Assembly (NCBI GenBank): GCA_041389565.1
Contig: JAWKRP010000030.1
Location: forward strand, 51,275-115,274
DNA: 64,000 bases
Source of the DNA: JACKEQ01 sp041389565
GTDB taxonomy: Bacteria; Myxococcota_A; UBA796; GCA-2862545
Direction: 5' to 3'
Position numbers and translations under genes: made by a program. The notes under the pieces are model-generated. The model was not told where the DNA came from, ran no database searches, and was given only the letters and a program-made list of their open reading frames with translations. Positions 50,052 to 61,100 of the stretch are shown here, piece after piece; the stretch's first letter is position 1; the number at the start of each line of letters is the position of its first letter.

Positions 50052-50906
50052 ATGACCACCTCCGACCGCATCCTGCTCGCCCTCCAGCCCGACGCCTCCG
50101 CAGCCGACCTGCTCGCCCACGCGGCCGCATGGGCCGGGCTCCTCGGGCTCCGCATCGACCTCTGCGCCGTCCTGCCGGGGCTCGTCGCGTCCGATCCCCT
50201 CCACCTGTCCGCCGGCGCCCTCGGGGCCTCGGAGACCGCTGTGGACGACCAGCGCCGCGTCGCCGCCTGGCTCGCCGACCAGCTCGACGACCTGCCCCCC
50301 GAGCTGCGCGGGAACGGAGACGTGCGGCTGGGCGACCCCGCGGCCGAGATCCGCGACTGCTCCGCGGACTACGCGCTCCTCATGGTCGGCACGCACCATC
50401 GCCGCGACCTCGCGCGCCTGCTGCTCGGGTCCGTCGCGGAGACCCTCGTGCGCACGGCCCACTGCCCGGTGCTCGTGCTCCCGCCCGCCCGGCGCGCCGT
50501 CCCCGAGGCTCCCGTCGTGCACCTCCCGCTCGACCCCGCCGACCCCCAGCTCCAGGCCATCGAGTGGGTGCGCGACCACCTCCCGTCCGCCGCGCTCACC
50601 GCCGTCTACCGGCTGCCACTGCTCGAGACCTTCGATCCACGCGCGTCCGCCACCACCTACGACGAGGCCGACACCCGCCTGCGCACCGCCCTCGAGGAAG
50701 CCGGCCACGAAGACCTCGCGCGGCTCGTCATCGTCCGGGAAGACACCACGCTGAGCGGCGCGCTCGCCCATGAAGCCCAAGGCGGCGACGTCGACCTCAT
50801 CGCGCTCCCGACGCACGGACGCACCGGGCTCGCGCACCTGCTGTTCGGGTCGGTGAGCGAGCAGCTCGTGCGGTCGGCCGACTGCGCCGTGCTCGTCGTG
50901 CGCTAA
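50052..50906 (+). CDS. Tandem universal stress protein (UspA)
   Basis: 284 residues with two UspA domains. The first ends GTHHRRDLARLLLGSVAETL and CPVLVL; the second ends PTHGRTGLAHLLFGSVSEQL and CAVLVV. These are the G-x2-G-x9-G(S/T) nucleotide-binding motifs; in the first domain the initial G-x2-G is degenerate, so ATP binding may be limited to the second. Cytoplasmic stress-response role inferred. A leaderless-type promoter precedes it. Its stop overlaps the convergent epimerase stop by four bases. Confidence 0.88.
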   Translation: MTTSDRILLALQPDASAADLLAHAAAWAGLLGLRIDLCAVLPGLVASDPLHLSAGALGASETAVDDQRRVAAWLADQLDDLPPELRGNGDVRLGDPAAEIRDCSADYALLMVGTHHRRDLARLLLGSVAETLVRTAHCPVLVLPPARRAVPEAPVVHLPLDPADPQLQAIEWVRDHLPSAALTAVYRLPLLETFDPRASATTYDEADTRLRTALEEAGHEDLARLVIVREDTTLSGALAHEAQGGDVDLIALPTHGRTGLAHLLFGSVSEQLVRSADCAVLVVR

Positions 50907-51766
50907 CCGCCGAACGCGCGAACCAGCCGCGCCATCCCCGCTTCGATCGACACCTTCGCCGACCACCCCAGCTCCGCCTGCGCCCGCGCCGGGTCTCCGT
51001 GGAACGTCGCCACGTCGAAGGTACGCGCCCGGGCCTCCCGCAGGCGGGCCTCCGTGCCCGCACACGCCACCGCCAGCCGCGCGAGCGCACCGAGGGTCGT
51101 CGACCGGCCCGTCACCAGGTGCACCGTCGGCGGTGGGCGCCCGGCCCCCAGACGCTCGACGATCCGCACCAGCCCTGCGACCGCGTCGTCCAGGTGCACG
51201 AAGTCGAACGCGTTGTCCAACCCGTCGACCCGGAGCTCCGCCCCCTCCACGGCCGCGCGCGCGAACGCCGGCACCACGCGGTCGCCGTGATCGTCCGTCG
51301 TGCCGTAGATGTTCGACAGCCGCACCACGGACGCCGCCCGACGCGCGCGCTCCGCGAGCACCATCGCCTCGCCCGCCACCTTGCTCCGCCCGTACACGTT
51401 CAGCGGCGCGAGCGGGGCCTCCTCCGTCACGCGGACCCCTTCCGGCGGCTGCCCGTACACCTCGCGGCTGCTCGCGAACAGCACCCACGGCCGTGACGAC
51501 GCCTCCAGCACCGTGCGGGTACCCTCCACGTTCGTCGACCACGTCGTCTCGGGGTCGTCCTCCCCCCACGCCACCCGCGAGACCGCCGCCAGCTGCACCA
51601 CGCCGTCGCAGCTTGAGATCCGCTCGGCCACGGCGGACGCATCGCGCACGTCCACCGGATCCGTCCCGCGCAGATCCGCGCCCACGATCGTGTGCCCCGC
51701 AGCGCGCAGAGCCGTGCCGAGCGCGCGTCCGACGAGACCTTCCGAGCCGGTGATCAGGATCCTCAC
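50903..51766 (-). CDS. NAD-dependent epimerase/dehydratase (extended SDR)
   Basis: 287 residues from GTG, with AGGAGG six bases upstream. MRILITGSEGLVGRALG has the GxxGxxG NAD site (Gly7, Gly10, Gly13). Ser99/Ser100 and Tyr125-x3-Lys129 (YGRSK) form the catalytic set. ALRVDG-like and FDFVHLDDAVAG segments mark the nucleotide-sugar-type SDRs. Likely acts on a nucleotide sugar for envelope polysaccharide, but the substrate cannot be read from sequence. Stands alone. Confidence 0.88.
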   Translation of the reverse strand: MRILITGSEGLVGRALGTALRAAGHTIVGADLRGTDPVDVRDASAVAERISSCDGVVQLAAVSRVAWGEDDPETTWSTNVEGTRTVLEASSRPWVLFASSREVYGQPPEGVRVTEEAPLAPLNVYGRSKVAGEAMVLAERARRAASVVRLSNIYGTTDDHGDRVVPAFARAAVEGAELRVDGLDNAFDFVHLDDAVAGLVRIVERLGAGRPPPTVHLVTGRSTTLGALARLAVACAGTEARLREARARTFDVATFHGDPARAQAELGWSAKVSIEAGMARLVRAFGG

Positions 51767-51872
51767 CCGCCCCTCCTAATGGCTCGTGCGCCGCTCGCTG
51801 AGAACTTCTGCAGGGTCTGCGCGCGGACGTCGTGGACCCCGGTGTGACCCACTCACCCATGGAGGGCAGGAC

Positions 51873-52634
51873 ATGTGGTGGTTGATCGGTGCCGCGCTGG
51901 CCGCGGACTGTGTGCGACAGACCACGTCGCGAGAGCTCGGCGACGACCTGAAGAGCGCGACCGAAGGACTCACGTCCGGCGACGCCGACCGGTTCCGCGA
52001 CACCATCGCGCGGCTGAAGCAGACCCTCGAGTGCGTCGGAGACCCCGTCTCGCCCGACGACATGGCCACCTACCGGGTGCTCCTCGGCGTCGAGGCCTTC
52101 GGGCGGTCCGAGCTCGACGAGTCCGCCGCGCTGTTCCTCGCCGGCCGGGCCCTCTCCAGCGACCTCACCATCCCCCTGTACCCCACCGACCACGAGATCT
52201 ACGGGGTCTTCCGGCGGTACGACCCCGTTCGCGCCGAGCGCAGGCGGCTGCCCGCACCCCGCAAGGGCGTCGTCATGCTCGATGGGTTCGCCACCCGCGA
52301 CCGATACGCCGCCGCGCCCGTGTTCGCACAGTACGTCGTCGACGGCTCCGTGATCTCGGCCCACGAGCTCGCGCCGGGCGAGGTCCCCACCTACCCCGTG
52401 CGCCACCCCGTCCGAACGGGCTTCCTCGTCGGCACCGGCGCGCTCGGAGCCACGGCCGGGGGCCTCCTGCTCGCGTCCCGCACGAGCCGCAGCGCGTTCT
52501 TCTCCGGCGAGAAGGACTTCGCGCAGCTCAACACCCTGCGGGCCCGCACCAACACGCTGGCGGGCACTGGTATGGCCGTCGGCAGCGCAGCCGTGATCTC
52601 CGGAGTCGGCGCCATCCTCTTCCGGGACCGGTGA
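51873..52634 (+). CDS. Exported protein leading the kinase/MopE operon
   Basis: 253 residues. GGAGG lies upstream of ATG 51873, and MWWLIGAALAADC is a signal peptide. The middle is helical (LGDDLKSATEGL, MATYRVLLGVEAFGRSELDESAALFLAGRAL), like a TPR-type solenoid fragment. Two Gly/Ala-rich hydrophobic stretches near the end (VGTGALGATAGGLLLA; GTGMAVGSAAVISGVGAI) may be membrane helices. Its stop shares a base with the next ATG (TGATG). Such proteins next to PEGA-type kinases are frequent in myxobacteria; a sensor or partner role is inferred. Confidence 0.68.
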   Translation: MWWLIGAALAADCVRQTTSRELGDDLKSATEGLTSGDADRFRDTIARLKQTLECVGDPVSPDDMATYRVLLGVEAFGRSELDESAALFLAGRALSSDLTIPLYPTDHEIYGVFRRYDPVRAERRRLPAPRKGVVMLDGFATRDRYAAAPVFAQYVVDGSVISAHELAPGEVPTYPVRHPVRTGFLVGTGALGATAGGLLLASRTSRSAFFSGEKDFAQLNTLRARTNTLAGTGMAVGSAAVISGVGAILFRDR

Positions 52635-54358
52635 TGCACAGCGACGCCGGAGAGATCGCCATCGGGGCGAGCATCGAGAAGTACGTCGTCGAAGGCGTGC
52701 TGGGACAGGGCGGCATGGCGCGGGTCTACCGCGTCCGCCACCGCACGCTGAACACCGTGCACGCGCTGAAGCTCCTCACCACCGGGTCTGCCGCGATCCG
52801 GAAGCGCCTGCTGCTCGAGGGCCAGACGCAGGCCAAGCTGCGCCACACCAACATCGTGTCGGTCACCGACGTGCTCGACCTCCCGTCCGGGCCCGGGCTC
52901 ATCCTCGAGTTCGTGAACGGGTTCGACCTCGAGGTCCTGCTCGAGCGGAAGGCGCTCACGGTCGCCCAGATCGACCAGCTCGCGGCCGGAATCTTCCGCG
53001 GCGTCGCCTTCGCGCACGACCAGGGCCTCGTGCACCGCGACCTCAAGCCCGCCAACATCCTGCTCGCCATCCAGGGCAACCAGCTCGTGCCCAAGGTCGC
53101 CGACTTCGGGCTCGTGAAGGACGCCGGCGGCATCGGGAACACCCGCACCGGCGTCGCCATGGGCACGCCCCGCTACATGTCGCCCGAGCAGATCCGCGAC
53201 GCCAAGAACGTCGACGCCCGCACCGACATCTTCGCGCTCGGCGCCATCCTGTACTTCATGATCACGGGGCGATGCGCGTACGCGCCCGACGTCGACGACG
53301 TGTTCGAGGTGTTCTCGTCGATCATGGCCGGCGACCGCGTGCCCGTCGACCAGCTGCGTCCCGACGTGCCCCCCCGCATGGTCGACGCCATCGAAGGCGC
53401 ACTCGCCATCGATCGCGACGAGCGGTTCGCCACCGTCGGCGAGCTCTCCACGGTGTTCTTCGGCCGCCAGCAGGACGACTCCGAGTGGGACATCGACGAC
53501 CTCACGGGCGGCATCGGCGCCTCGTCCGACCTCGTCCCACACCGCCCCGAGTCCACCACGCTCGGCAGCCAGCTCGAGCCCCCGCCCGAGAGCGGCTCCG
53601 AGACCACCTTCTACCCCACCCCTCCCCCCGTCGAGCGGGCCGCACCGCCCCCCGCGCCCACGCCCGCTCCGTCCCTCCCGCCCGCCGAGCCCACGAAGAG
53701 CCGCGTCCCCGCACCCGTGTGGATCGCCGGAGTCGGCGCGGTCGCCGGTCTCGCCGGCCTCGCGGCCGCCGCGCTCCTCATCGTGCTGTTCGAGCTGGGT
53801 GCCCCCGAGGCCCCTCCGGTTCCCGCGCCGTCCTCCCGACCCGAGGTCACTGCCCGACACGAGGTCGAGGGGACGGCGTCCGGAACCCCCGGTCCAGCGG
53901 CCCCCCAGCCCCAGCCCCCGTCCGACCCCACCCCCGAGCCCGCACCCGCCCCGGTCCCCACAGCCGCTCCGGTCCCCGCAGCCGCACCAGCCACCGCCCC
54001 CGTGTCTGCGGCCGTCCCCACGCCCCGACCCGTCGAAGCCCCCGCCCCCGAGCCCGCCGTCGCCGTCACACCCGCGCCGCAGCCCGTCGTGGCCGAGCCC
54101 GTCGCCGCCCCCGCACCCGCTCCCGAGCCCGTCACCACCGCGACCTTCGCGGTCTCCGGCGCCCGGGCCACCCTCCGCAACGCGTCCGGCGAGTTCGGGC
54201 CCGGCGCCGTCCCACCCGGCACCTACGACATCACCGCGTTCTTCGACGGCCTCGCCAGCAAGCGCGGCTCCGTCACCCTCGCCGCCGGAGACACCCTCCG
54301 CCTCGACTGCGACGGCTTCCTCAAGATCTGCAAGACCTCGCGGGAGACCGCCCCATGA
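52634..54358 (+). CDS. Membrane Ser/Thr protein kinase with extracytoplasmic tail
   Basis: 574 residues. Kinase domain ~1-280: GQGGMARVYRV (Gly loop), HALKLL (Lys), LVHRDLKPANILL (His134, Asp136), VADFGLVKD, GTPRYMSPEQI. A transmembrane helix lies at about 362-386 (VWIAGVGAVAGLAGLAAAAL), flanked by long Pro/Ala-rich linkers. A short C-terminal beta domain (ATFAVSGARATLRNASGEFG, PPGTYDITAFFDG, GDTLRLDCDGF) resembles PEGA. It overlaps the next gene by ATGA. The kinase is complete and probably active, and may report on the large lipoproteins encoded after it. Confidence 0.9.
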   Translation: MHSDAGEIAIGASIEKYVVEGVLGQGGMARVYRVRHRTLNTVHALKLLTTGSAAIRKRLLLEGQTQAKLRHTNIVSVTDVLDLPSGPGLILEFVNGFDLEVLLERKALTVAQIDQLAAGIFRGVAFAHDQGLVHRDLKPANILLAIQGNQLVPKVADFGLVKDAGGIGNTRTGVAMGTPRYMSPEQIRDAKNVDARTDIFALGAILYFMITGRCAYAPDVDDVFEVFSSIMAGDRVPVDQLRPDVPPRMVDAIEGALAIDRDERFATVGELSTVFFGRQQDDSEWDIDDLTGGIGASSDLVPHRPESTTLGSQLEPPPESGSETTFYPTPPPVERAAPPPAPTPAPSLPPAEPTKSRVPAPVWIAGVGAVAGLAGLAAAALLIVLFELGAPEAPPVPAPSSRPEVTARHEVEGTASGTPGPAAPQPQPPSDPTPEPAPAPVPTAAPVPAAAPATAPVSAAVPTPRPVEAPAPEPAVAVTPAPQPVVAEPVAAPAPAPEPVTTATFAVSGARATLRNASGEFGPGAVPPGTYDITAFFDGLASKRGSVTLAAGDTLRLDCDGFLKICKTSRETAP

Positions 54359-57300
54359 CGCTGCTCCTGGCCCTCGCCGGCTGCCTCTTCGTCACCGAGG
54401 CCGACTACCTCGCCCAGGTCGACCTCGACGGCGACGGACACGTCGGACCCGCGTTCGGCGGCCTCGACTGCGCCGAGGGCGACCCCAGCATCCACCCCGG
54501 CGCCCCCGACATCCCCTACGATGGCATCGACTCCGACTGCGACGGGTCCAACGACTTCGACCAGGACGGCGACGGCCTGCTCGCGGCCGAGTACGGCGGC
54601 ACCGACTGCGACGACACCGACGTCGAGCTCGGCGAGCAGCGCTTCCCCTGGTACGCCGACTGCGACGGCGACGGCGCGTTCTCCGACACCCTCGAGCTCG
54701 GCTGCACCGCCCCCACCGATCAGCTCGTGTGCGACGGGGCCGCTGCGGCGTCGTGGTCGTCCACCCGCCCCGACGTGTTCGACTGTGACGACCGCATCGC
54801 CACCACCTTCCCCGGCAACCCGAACGACGTCCCGTACGACGGCATCGACGCCGACTGCGACGGCCAGAACGACTTCGACGTCGACGGCGACGGCTACGTC
54901 AGCGCCGCCATCCCCGGCGCGGTCCCCTCGGCCGACGCGCCGCTCTCGGGCGACTGCAACGACACCGATCCCCAGATCCATCCCGGCGCGGCGGAGGTCT
55001 GGTACGACGGCATCGACCAGGACTGCGACGGCGCCAACGACTACGACCGCGATGGCGACACTTTCGTCCGGACCGGCGACAACGGCGAGGCCGGCGGCAC
55101 CGCACCCCGGATCGGCGACTGCGACGACGGCGACGCCCTGGTGAACCCCGGCGTCGACGAGGTCTGGTACGACGGCGTCGACGCGGACTGCAGCGGCACG
55201 AACGACTGGGACGCCGACGGAGACGGCGCCGTCGCCCCCGAGCACGCCGCCTTCGCGCCCGGGCTGCCCCCCACGGACTGCGACGACGACGACCCCACGA
55301 AGAGCCCGTTCGCCACGGAGATCCCGTACGACGGCATCGACTCGGACTGCAGCGCCCTCGACGGCATCGCCGGCAACGACAACGACTACGACGCCGATGG
55401 AGACGGCTTCGTCGCGCTCGGGTACGAAGGCTTCGCGGGCGACCTGCAGACGGGCGACTGCGACGACACCTCCGCCATCGCCTACCCGCGGCCGCCCGAG
55501 GAGGAGGTGTTCTACGACGGCATCGACGGGGCCTGCGACGGCGGCAACGACTGGGACGCCGACGGAGACGGGTTCGACGCGGCCCACGAGGGCGTTCCGG
55601 CCGCGCTGGTCGACTGCGACGACACCCGGCCGTTCGTGAACCCCCTCGGGTTCGAGAACTTCTACGACGGCATCGACGGCGACTGCGACGGGCTCGACGA
55701 CTACGACGCCGACGGAGACGGCTCGGTGAGCTTCCAGTGGGCCGCGGAGTCCGACCTGCCCGCGGTCGACTGCGACGACGACGACCCGGAGCGGTCCGGC
55801 CTGCTCGACGAGATCTGGTACGACGGCATCGACCGCGACTGCCAGTTCGACAACGACTACGACCAGGACCACGACAACCACGTCGCAACGCTGTTCGAGG
55901 CGTTCTCCGGCAACCTCGCCACGGGCGACTGCGACGACACCGACGCCACCGTGAACCCGAACGCGTTCGAGACCTGGTACGACGGCATCGACCAGGACTG
56001 CGACGGCGCGAACGACTACGACCGCGACGGCGACAACGTCGTGTCCGACGCGTTCCCCGGCACGTCGGGCGGAACCGCCCCGTACGAGGGCGACTGTCTC
56101 GACACGAGCCCCGTGGTGAGCCCGCTGGCCCAGGAGGTCTGGTACGACGGGGTCGACGAGGACTGCGACGGCGCGAACGACTACGACCAGGACCGCGACG
56201 GGTACGTGTGGGAGCAGTACCCCGGCCAGTCCGGCGGAACCGCCCCCGGCGAGCTCGACTGCCGCGACACCGACGCCACGTTCAACCCCGGCGTGCCCGA
56301 GGTCTGGTACGACATCGTGGACCAGAACTGCGACGGCGCGAACGACTTCGACGCCGACGGAGACGGCTTCGTCGCGGCGAACTTCCCCGAGGCCGCGTCG
56401 GCGAGCGCGCCCGGCGTCGGCGACTGCGACGACTTCGAAGCGGCCGTGAACCCCGGTCAGACCGAGGTGTACTACGACGGCGTCGACGCCGACTGTGACG
56501 GCGTGAACGACTGGGACCAGGACGAGGACGGCTTCGTCGCCACCGCGTACAACGCGTTCGCGGGCGGCTCCGCACCGAACGTCGACGACTGCGACGACCT
56601 CGAGGTCACCAGCCATCCGGGCGCGTTCGAGGTCTGGTACAACGGCATCGACGAAGACTGCGACGGCCAGGACGACGACCAGGACGGCGACGGCTTCGGC
56701 GTGATGTCCGACTGCGACGACCTCGACGCGGCGCGCCACTCCCAGGGCCGCGTGCTGGCCGTGGGCGAAGACCTCCAGGCCGCGCTCGGGCTCGCCTGTG
56801 CCGGGGAATCCTTCACCCTGGCGCCCGGAACCCACGTGCTGGCGGCCCCCCTCGTGCTCGCCGACCCCGTCTCGCTCACGGGCTACGGCGCCTCGCTGTC
56901 CGCCTCCGGCGCGCGCACGCTCGAGGTGTCGGGCGGCGGCGTCGAGCTGGCGGGCATGACGCTCACGGGGGGCACGGCCACCGACGGCGGGTGCGCGCTC
57001 GTCACCGGCGACGCCACCTTCGAGACGGTCACCTTCCAGGGCTGCACGGCCACCGCGCGGGGCGGCGCGCTGTTCGTCGCTTCGGGCGGCGCAGCCGAGC
57101 TCGGCATGTGCACGTTCACCGGGAACACCGCCGACCGCGGGGGCGACGCCGCCGTCACCGCGGGGGGCGCGCTCGATCTCGCCGACAGCACCCTGTCGCT
57201 CGGCTCCGCCACGACCGGGGGCTCGCTCTACGCCGACGGAGGCGGGCTCACGGCGTGGAGCACGCAGATCACCGGCGCCAGCGCGACCTCGGGCGGCGGC

Positions 57301-58137
57301 CTGTACGCGGTCGACGCAGCGGTGTCGCTCCAGAGCACCACGTTCTCCGCGACCAGCGCGCTCGGAACGGGCGGCGCGCTCCAGATGGTCGGCGGAGACC
57401 TCGCGCTCGAGGGCGTCACCGTGTCCGGCGCCACCGCGTCCACGACGCGAACCGGGCCGGCCCAGCCGCAGCCCGCGCTGATCGCCCTCGTCGACGCCGG
57501 TGCGGACGGCTCCGTGGCGCTCGAGGGCGTCACCGTGTCCGGCGGAGCGGCGGCGGCCGGCATCGACATCGACGAAGCCCGCGCGTTCGTGTGGCTCGAC
57601 AGCGTCACCGTCGACTCCGCGTCCATCGGCACCGGGCTCGCCGTCCGGATGGGGGGCGCGTCCCAGGGCACGGTGCACGCGCGGCGCCTGCTGCTCGTCG
57701 ACGGGCAGGCCTCGCTGTGGGTCGACGTGACGGACGCCGGCAGCTCCGCGTTCCTCGAGAACGTCACGGCCGTCTCCACCGGTCCGGAAGCGACCGTCGA
57801 CCTCCGCCAGCAGCCCGGGTACGTCTCGTTCACCAACGGGCTCGTCGAGAACCTCGCCGACGGCGTGGGAGTCGCGTACCGGTCCGAAGACGGGCTCGGC
57901 TACCGCGTCCGCTACACGCACACCGTGGGGGGCGCGACCTGGGCGTCGACCCAGGCCTCCCTCCCGTCCACGGGCGTGCCCGCCGCGTGTGCCGGCTGCT
58001 CCGAGAACGCCGGCACCTGCTTCACGCCCGCCTGGACGGCCTGTTCGCCCATCGCCACCCTCCCCGGCGACCCCGACCTGTGCCTCGGCGAGCCCTCGTG
58101 CACGGCCGTGCCCGGGTTCACGGGGGGTGTGTACTGA
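54355..58137 (+). CDS. Giant MopE-type repeat lipoprotein A
   Basis: 1260 residues. MTLLLALAGCLF is a lipoprotein signal (Cys10). Residues ~20-790 hold 13 repeats of the form GDCDD...HPGAxExWYDGIDxDCDGxNDYDxDGDGF, the putative metal-binding motif found in MopE and myxobacterial surface proteins. Each repeat has DxDxDG-type calcium-like loops and paired Cys. The C-terminal ~450 residues form a parallel beta-helix with Pmp-like signatures (CTFTGNTADRGGDA, GGSLYADGGG). The start overlaps the kinase stop. Paralogous to the next two genes. Outer-membrane surface location is inferred from the signal and repeats. Confidence 0.85.
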   Translation: MTLLLALAGCLFVTEADYLAQVDLDGDGHVGPAFGGLDCAEGDPSIHPGAPDIPYDGIDSDCDGSNDFDQDGDGLLAAEYGGTDCDDTDVELGEQRFPWYADCDGDGAFSDTLELGCTAPTDQLVCDGAAAASWSSTRPDVFDCDDRIATTFPGNPNDVPYDGIDADCDGQNDFDVDGDGYVSAAIPGAVPSADAPLSGDCNDTDPQIHPGAAEVWYDGIDQDCDGANDYDRDGDTFVRTGDNGEAGGTAPRIGDCDDGDALVNPGVDEVWYDGVDADCSGTNDWDADGDGAVAPEHAAFAPGLPPTDCDDDDPTKSPFATEIPYDGIDSDCSALDGIAGNDNDYDADGDGFVALGYEGFAGDLQTGDCDDTSAIAYPRPPEEEVFYDGIDGACDGGNDWDADGDGFDAAHEGVPAALVDCDDTRPFVNPLGFENFYDGIDGDCDGLDDYDADGDGSVSFQWAAESDLPAVDCDDDDPERSGLLDEIWYDGIDRDCQFDNDYDQDHDNHVATLFEAFSGNLATGDCDDTDATVNPNAFETWYDGIDQDCDGANDYDRDGDNVVSDAFPGTSGGTAPYEGDCLDTSPVVSPLAQEVWYDGVDEDCDGANDYDQDRDGYVWEQYPGQSGGTAPGELDCRDTDATFNPGVPEVWYDIVDQNCDGANDFDADGDGFVAANFPEAASASAPGVGDCDDFEAAVNPGQTEVYYDGVDADCDGVNDWDQDEDGFVATAYNAFAGGSAPNVDDCDDLEVTSHPGAFEVWYNGIDEDCDGQDDDQDGDGFGVMSDCDDLDAARHSQGRVLAVGEDLQAALGLACAGESFTLAPGTHVLAAPLVLADPVSLTGYGASLSASGARTLEVSGGGVELAGMTLTGGTATDGGCALVTGDATFETVTFQGCTATARGGALFVASGGAAELGMCTFTGNTADRGGDAAVTAGGALDLADSTLSLGSATTGGSLYADGGGLTAWSTQITGASATSGGGLYAVDAAVSLQSTTFSATSALGTGGALQMVGGDLALEGVTVSGATASTTRTGPAQPQPALIALVDAGADGSVALEGVTVSGGAAAAGIDIDEARAFVWLDSVTVDSASIGTGLAVRMGGASQGTVHARRLLLVDGQASLWVDVTDAGSSAFLENVTAVSTGPEATVDLRQQPGYVSFTNGLVENLADGVGVAYRSEDGLGYRVRYTHTVGGATWASTQASLPSTGVPAACAGCSENAGTCFTPAWTACSPIATLPGDPDLCLGEPSCTAVPGFTGGVY

Positions 58138-61100
58138 TCTCCGTCCTGCTGGTGTGGTCCGGGTGCCTGTTCGTCACCGAGGAGGACGTGCGGAACGCCA
58201 CCGACGCCGACCGCGACGGCCGGATCGCAGCCGAGCGCGGCGGTGACGACTGCGACGACACCGATCCCGACGTGCACCCCGGCGCTCCGGACGCCTGGTA
58301 CGACGGCATCGACGCGAACTGCGACGGCCGCAGCGACTTCGACCAGGACGGCGACGGGCTCGACGCCTACCGGTTCGGCGGGGTCGACTGCGACGACACG
58401 ACCCCGGTGGTGGGGGCCGGCTCCCAGGAGTGGGTGCCCGACTGCGACGGCGACGGCGCCCCCGTCGACACGCCCGTCACGTCGTGTGGTCCTCCGGAGA
58501 CCCCGGTGTGCACGAGCCCCACGCTCGTCTGGATCCGCGTGCGCGACGACCTCCTGTGGGACTGCGACGACACGAACCCCGCCGTGAACCCGGGGGTCAC
58601 CGACACGCCGTACAACGGGGTCGACGACGACTGCGACGGCGCGAACGACTACGACGCCGACGGAGATGGCTGGGTCGACGCCGCGTTCGACGCGTCCGTC
58701 ACCGACGCGCTCGCGCCCTTCACGGGCGACTGCGACGACCGCTCCGCAGGGGTCCACCCCGACGCACCCGACTTCCCGTACGACGGCGTCGACGCGAACT
58801 GTGACGGGTCCGACGACTACGACGCCGACGGAGACGGCTTCCGGCGCGCCGACTTCGCGCTCGACCCCGCGCTCGGCGACTGCAACGACCTCGACCCGCT
58901 CATCGGGCCCGGCGCCGACGACGCCTGGTACGACGGCGTCGACGCGAACTGCGACGGGGCAGACGACTTCGACGCCGACGCAGACGGGTGGGACGTCGCG
59001 CAGGACTGCGACGACCTCGATCCCACCGTGAATCCGGGCGCTGTGGAGCAGTACTACGACGGCGTGGATGCGAACTGCGACGGGCGCAGCGACCACGACC
59101 TCGACGGCGACGGCTTCGATGCGGACGTCGACTGCGACGACACGCAGATCTCCGTGTACCCGGGCGCTCCCGACGTGCCGTACGACGGCGTCGACGCCGA
59201 CTGTGACGGCGCGAACGACTTCGACGCCGACGGAGACGGCTACGTGCCGGCCGTGTGGGCCAGCCAGGCCGGCACGCTCGGGTCGGGCGACTGCGACGAC
59301 GACGATGCGAGCGTGCACCCCGGGCTCGAAGAGCTCTGGTACGACGGCATCGACACCGACTGCGACGGGCGGAACGACTTCGACCGCGACGGCGACGGCG
59401 CCGTGCGGCGGGGGTACGGCACGGAGGCCGGGGGGTCGGCGCCCCGCACCGACGACTGCGACGACGACGACCCCTCTCGCAGCCCGGGCCTGCCGGAGAT
59501 CTGGTACGACGGCATCGACCAGGACTGCGACGGCCGCAACGACTTCGACCGCGACCGCGACGCGTTCGTCGACCAGGCGTACGACGATCAGGCCGGCGGG
59601 ACGGCCCCGTTCACGGGCGACTGCGACGACGACGCGCCGTTCGTGTTCCCCGGCGCGGTCGACCTCTACTACGACGGCGTGGACGCCGACTGTGCGGGCA
59701 ACAACGACTACGACTTCGACCGCGACGGGTTCGTCGCCAGCCAGTGGGCCGGCGAGGAGGGCGGAACAGCGCCTGCTGGCGGCGACTGCGACGACATCGC
59801 GCCGTTCGTGAACCCCGCCGCCACCACCGACGTCTGGTACGACGGCGAAGACACCGACTGCGACGGCCGCAACGACTACGACCAGGACGGCGACGGCTAC
59901 GTCGCGATCTTCGGGTTCCCGGGCGGCAGCTCGCTCGGCGTGGGCGACTGCGACGACACGAACGGGGCCGCGAACCCCGGGGTGCTCGAGATCTGGTACG
60001 ACGGCTACGACCAGGACTGCGACGGCCGCGACGACTTCGACCGCGACGGCGACGGCGTGGTGCTCGGGCCCGACTGCGACGACGGCGATCCCGCGGTGAG
60101 CCCGAACGGCACGGACGTTCCGTACGACGGCATCGACTCCGACTGCGACGGTCACGACGACTTCGACGCCGACCGCGACGGCTACCGGTGGGACGGAGCC
60201 GGAGGGCCCGACTGCAACGACCTCGATCCCGCCATCCGTCCCGGAGCGGGCGAGATCTGGTACGACGGCATCGACCAGGACTGCGACGGGCGCAACGACC
60301 ACGACCGCGACGGAGACGGCCACGTGCGCGAGGTCGATGCCGCGTACGCCGGAGGAACCGCGCCGTTCGTGGGGGACTGCGACGACGACCCCAGCGACGA
60401 CTCCGCCATCGCGCTCCGCATCGCGTCGGACCAGTGGTGGGGCCGCGAGATCCCCGTCGGCACCGACCTCCAGGAGGCCATCGACCACAACTGCGGCACC
60501 GTGCTCCACCTCGCGCCCGGCACGCACGTGGTGAGCGCACCCCTCGTGATCACGGGGCGCCGCATCAACGCATCGAACTCCCGCGACGTGGCGCGCATCT
60601 TCGAGGGGCCCGCACGCATCGAGGCCGCGGGTGCACACCCCGTGTTCCGCCTGCCCGACTACAGCTTCGCGAACGGGGGCGAGGGCATGCTCGGCCTCCG
60701 GAACCTCGTGGTCGCGGGGGGCTCGACCTCCGGCGACGGCGGGTGCATCGCGACCGGTTCGCGCAACAGCCGCCTGGGCACGAGCCTGATCGTCGATGGC
60801 GTCACGTTCGAGGGCTGCTCGGCGGCCGGGCGCGGCGGCGCCATCTCGCTGATCTCCGGCCACGGCGCGCACGTGCTGCGCTCGGTGTTCGTGGGCAACC
60901 AGGCCAACGAAGGCGGCGCCATCGCGTCCGAGCAGAACCGGATGTGCGTCGACGACTCCACGTTCGACGACAACCACGCCGATGCGGACGGGGGCGCGAT
61001 CTGGATGCACAACACGCCCACCTACTACAACCTCCGCACGAGCATCGATGTCCGGCGGTCCGCGTTCACCGGGGGCTCTGCGGTGCGGGGCGGCGGGATC

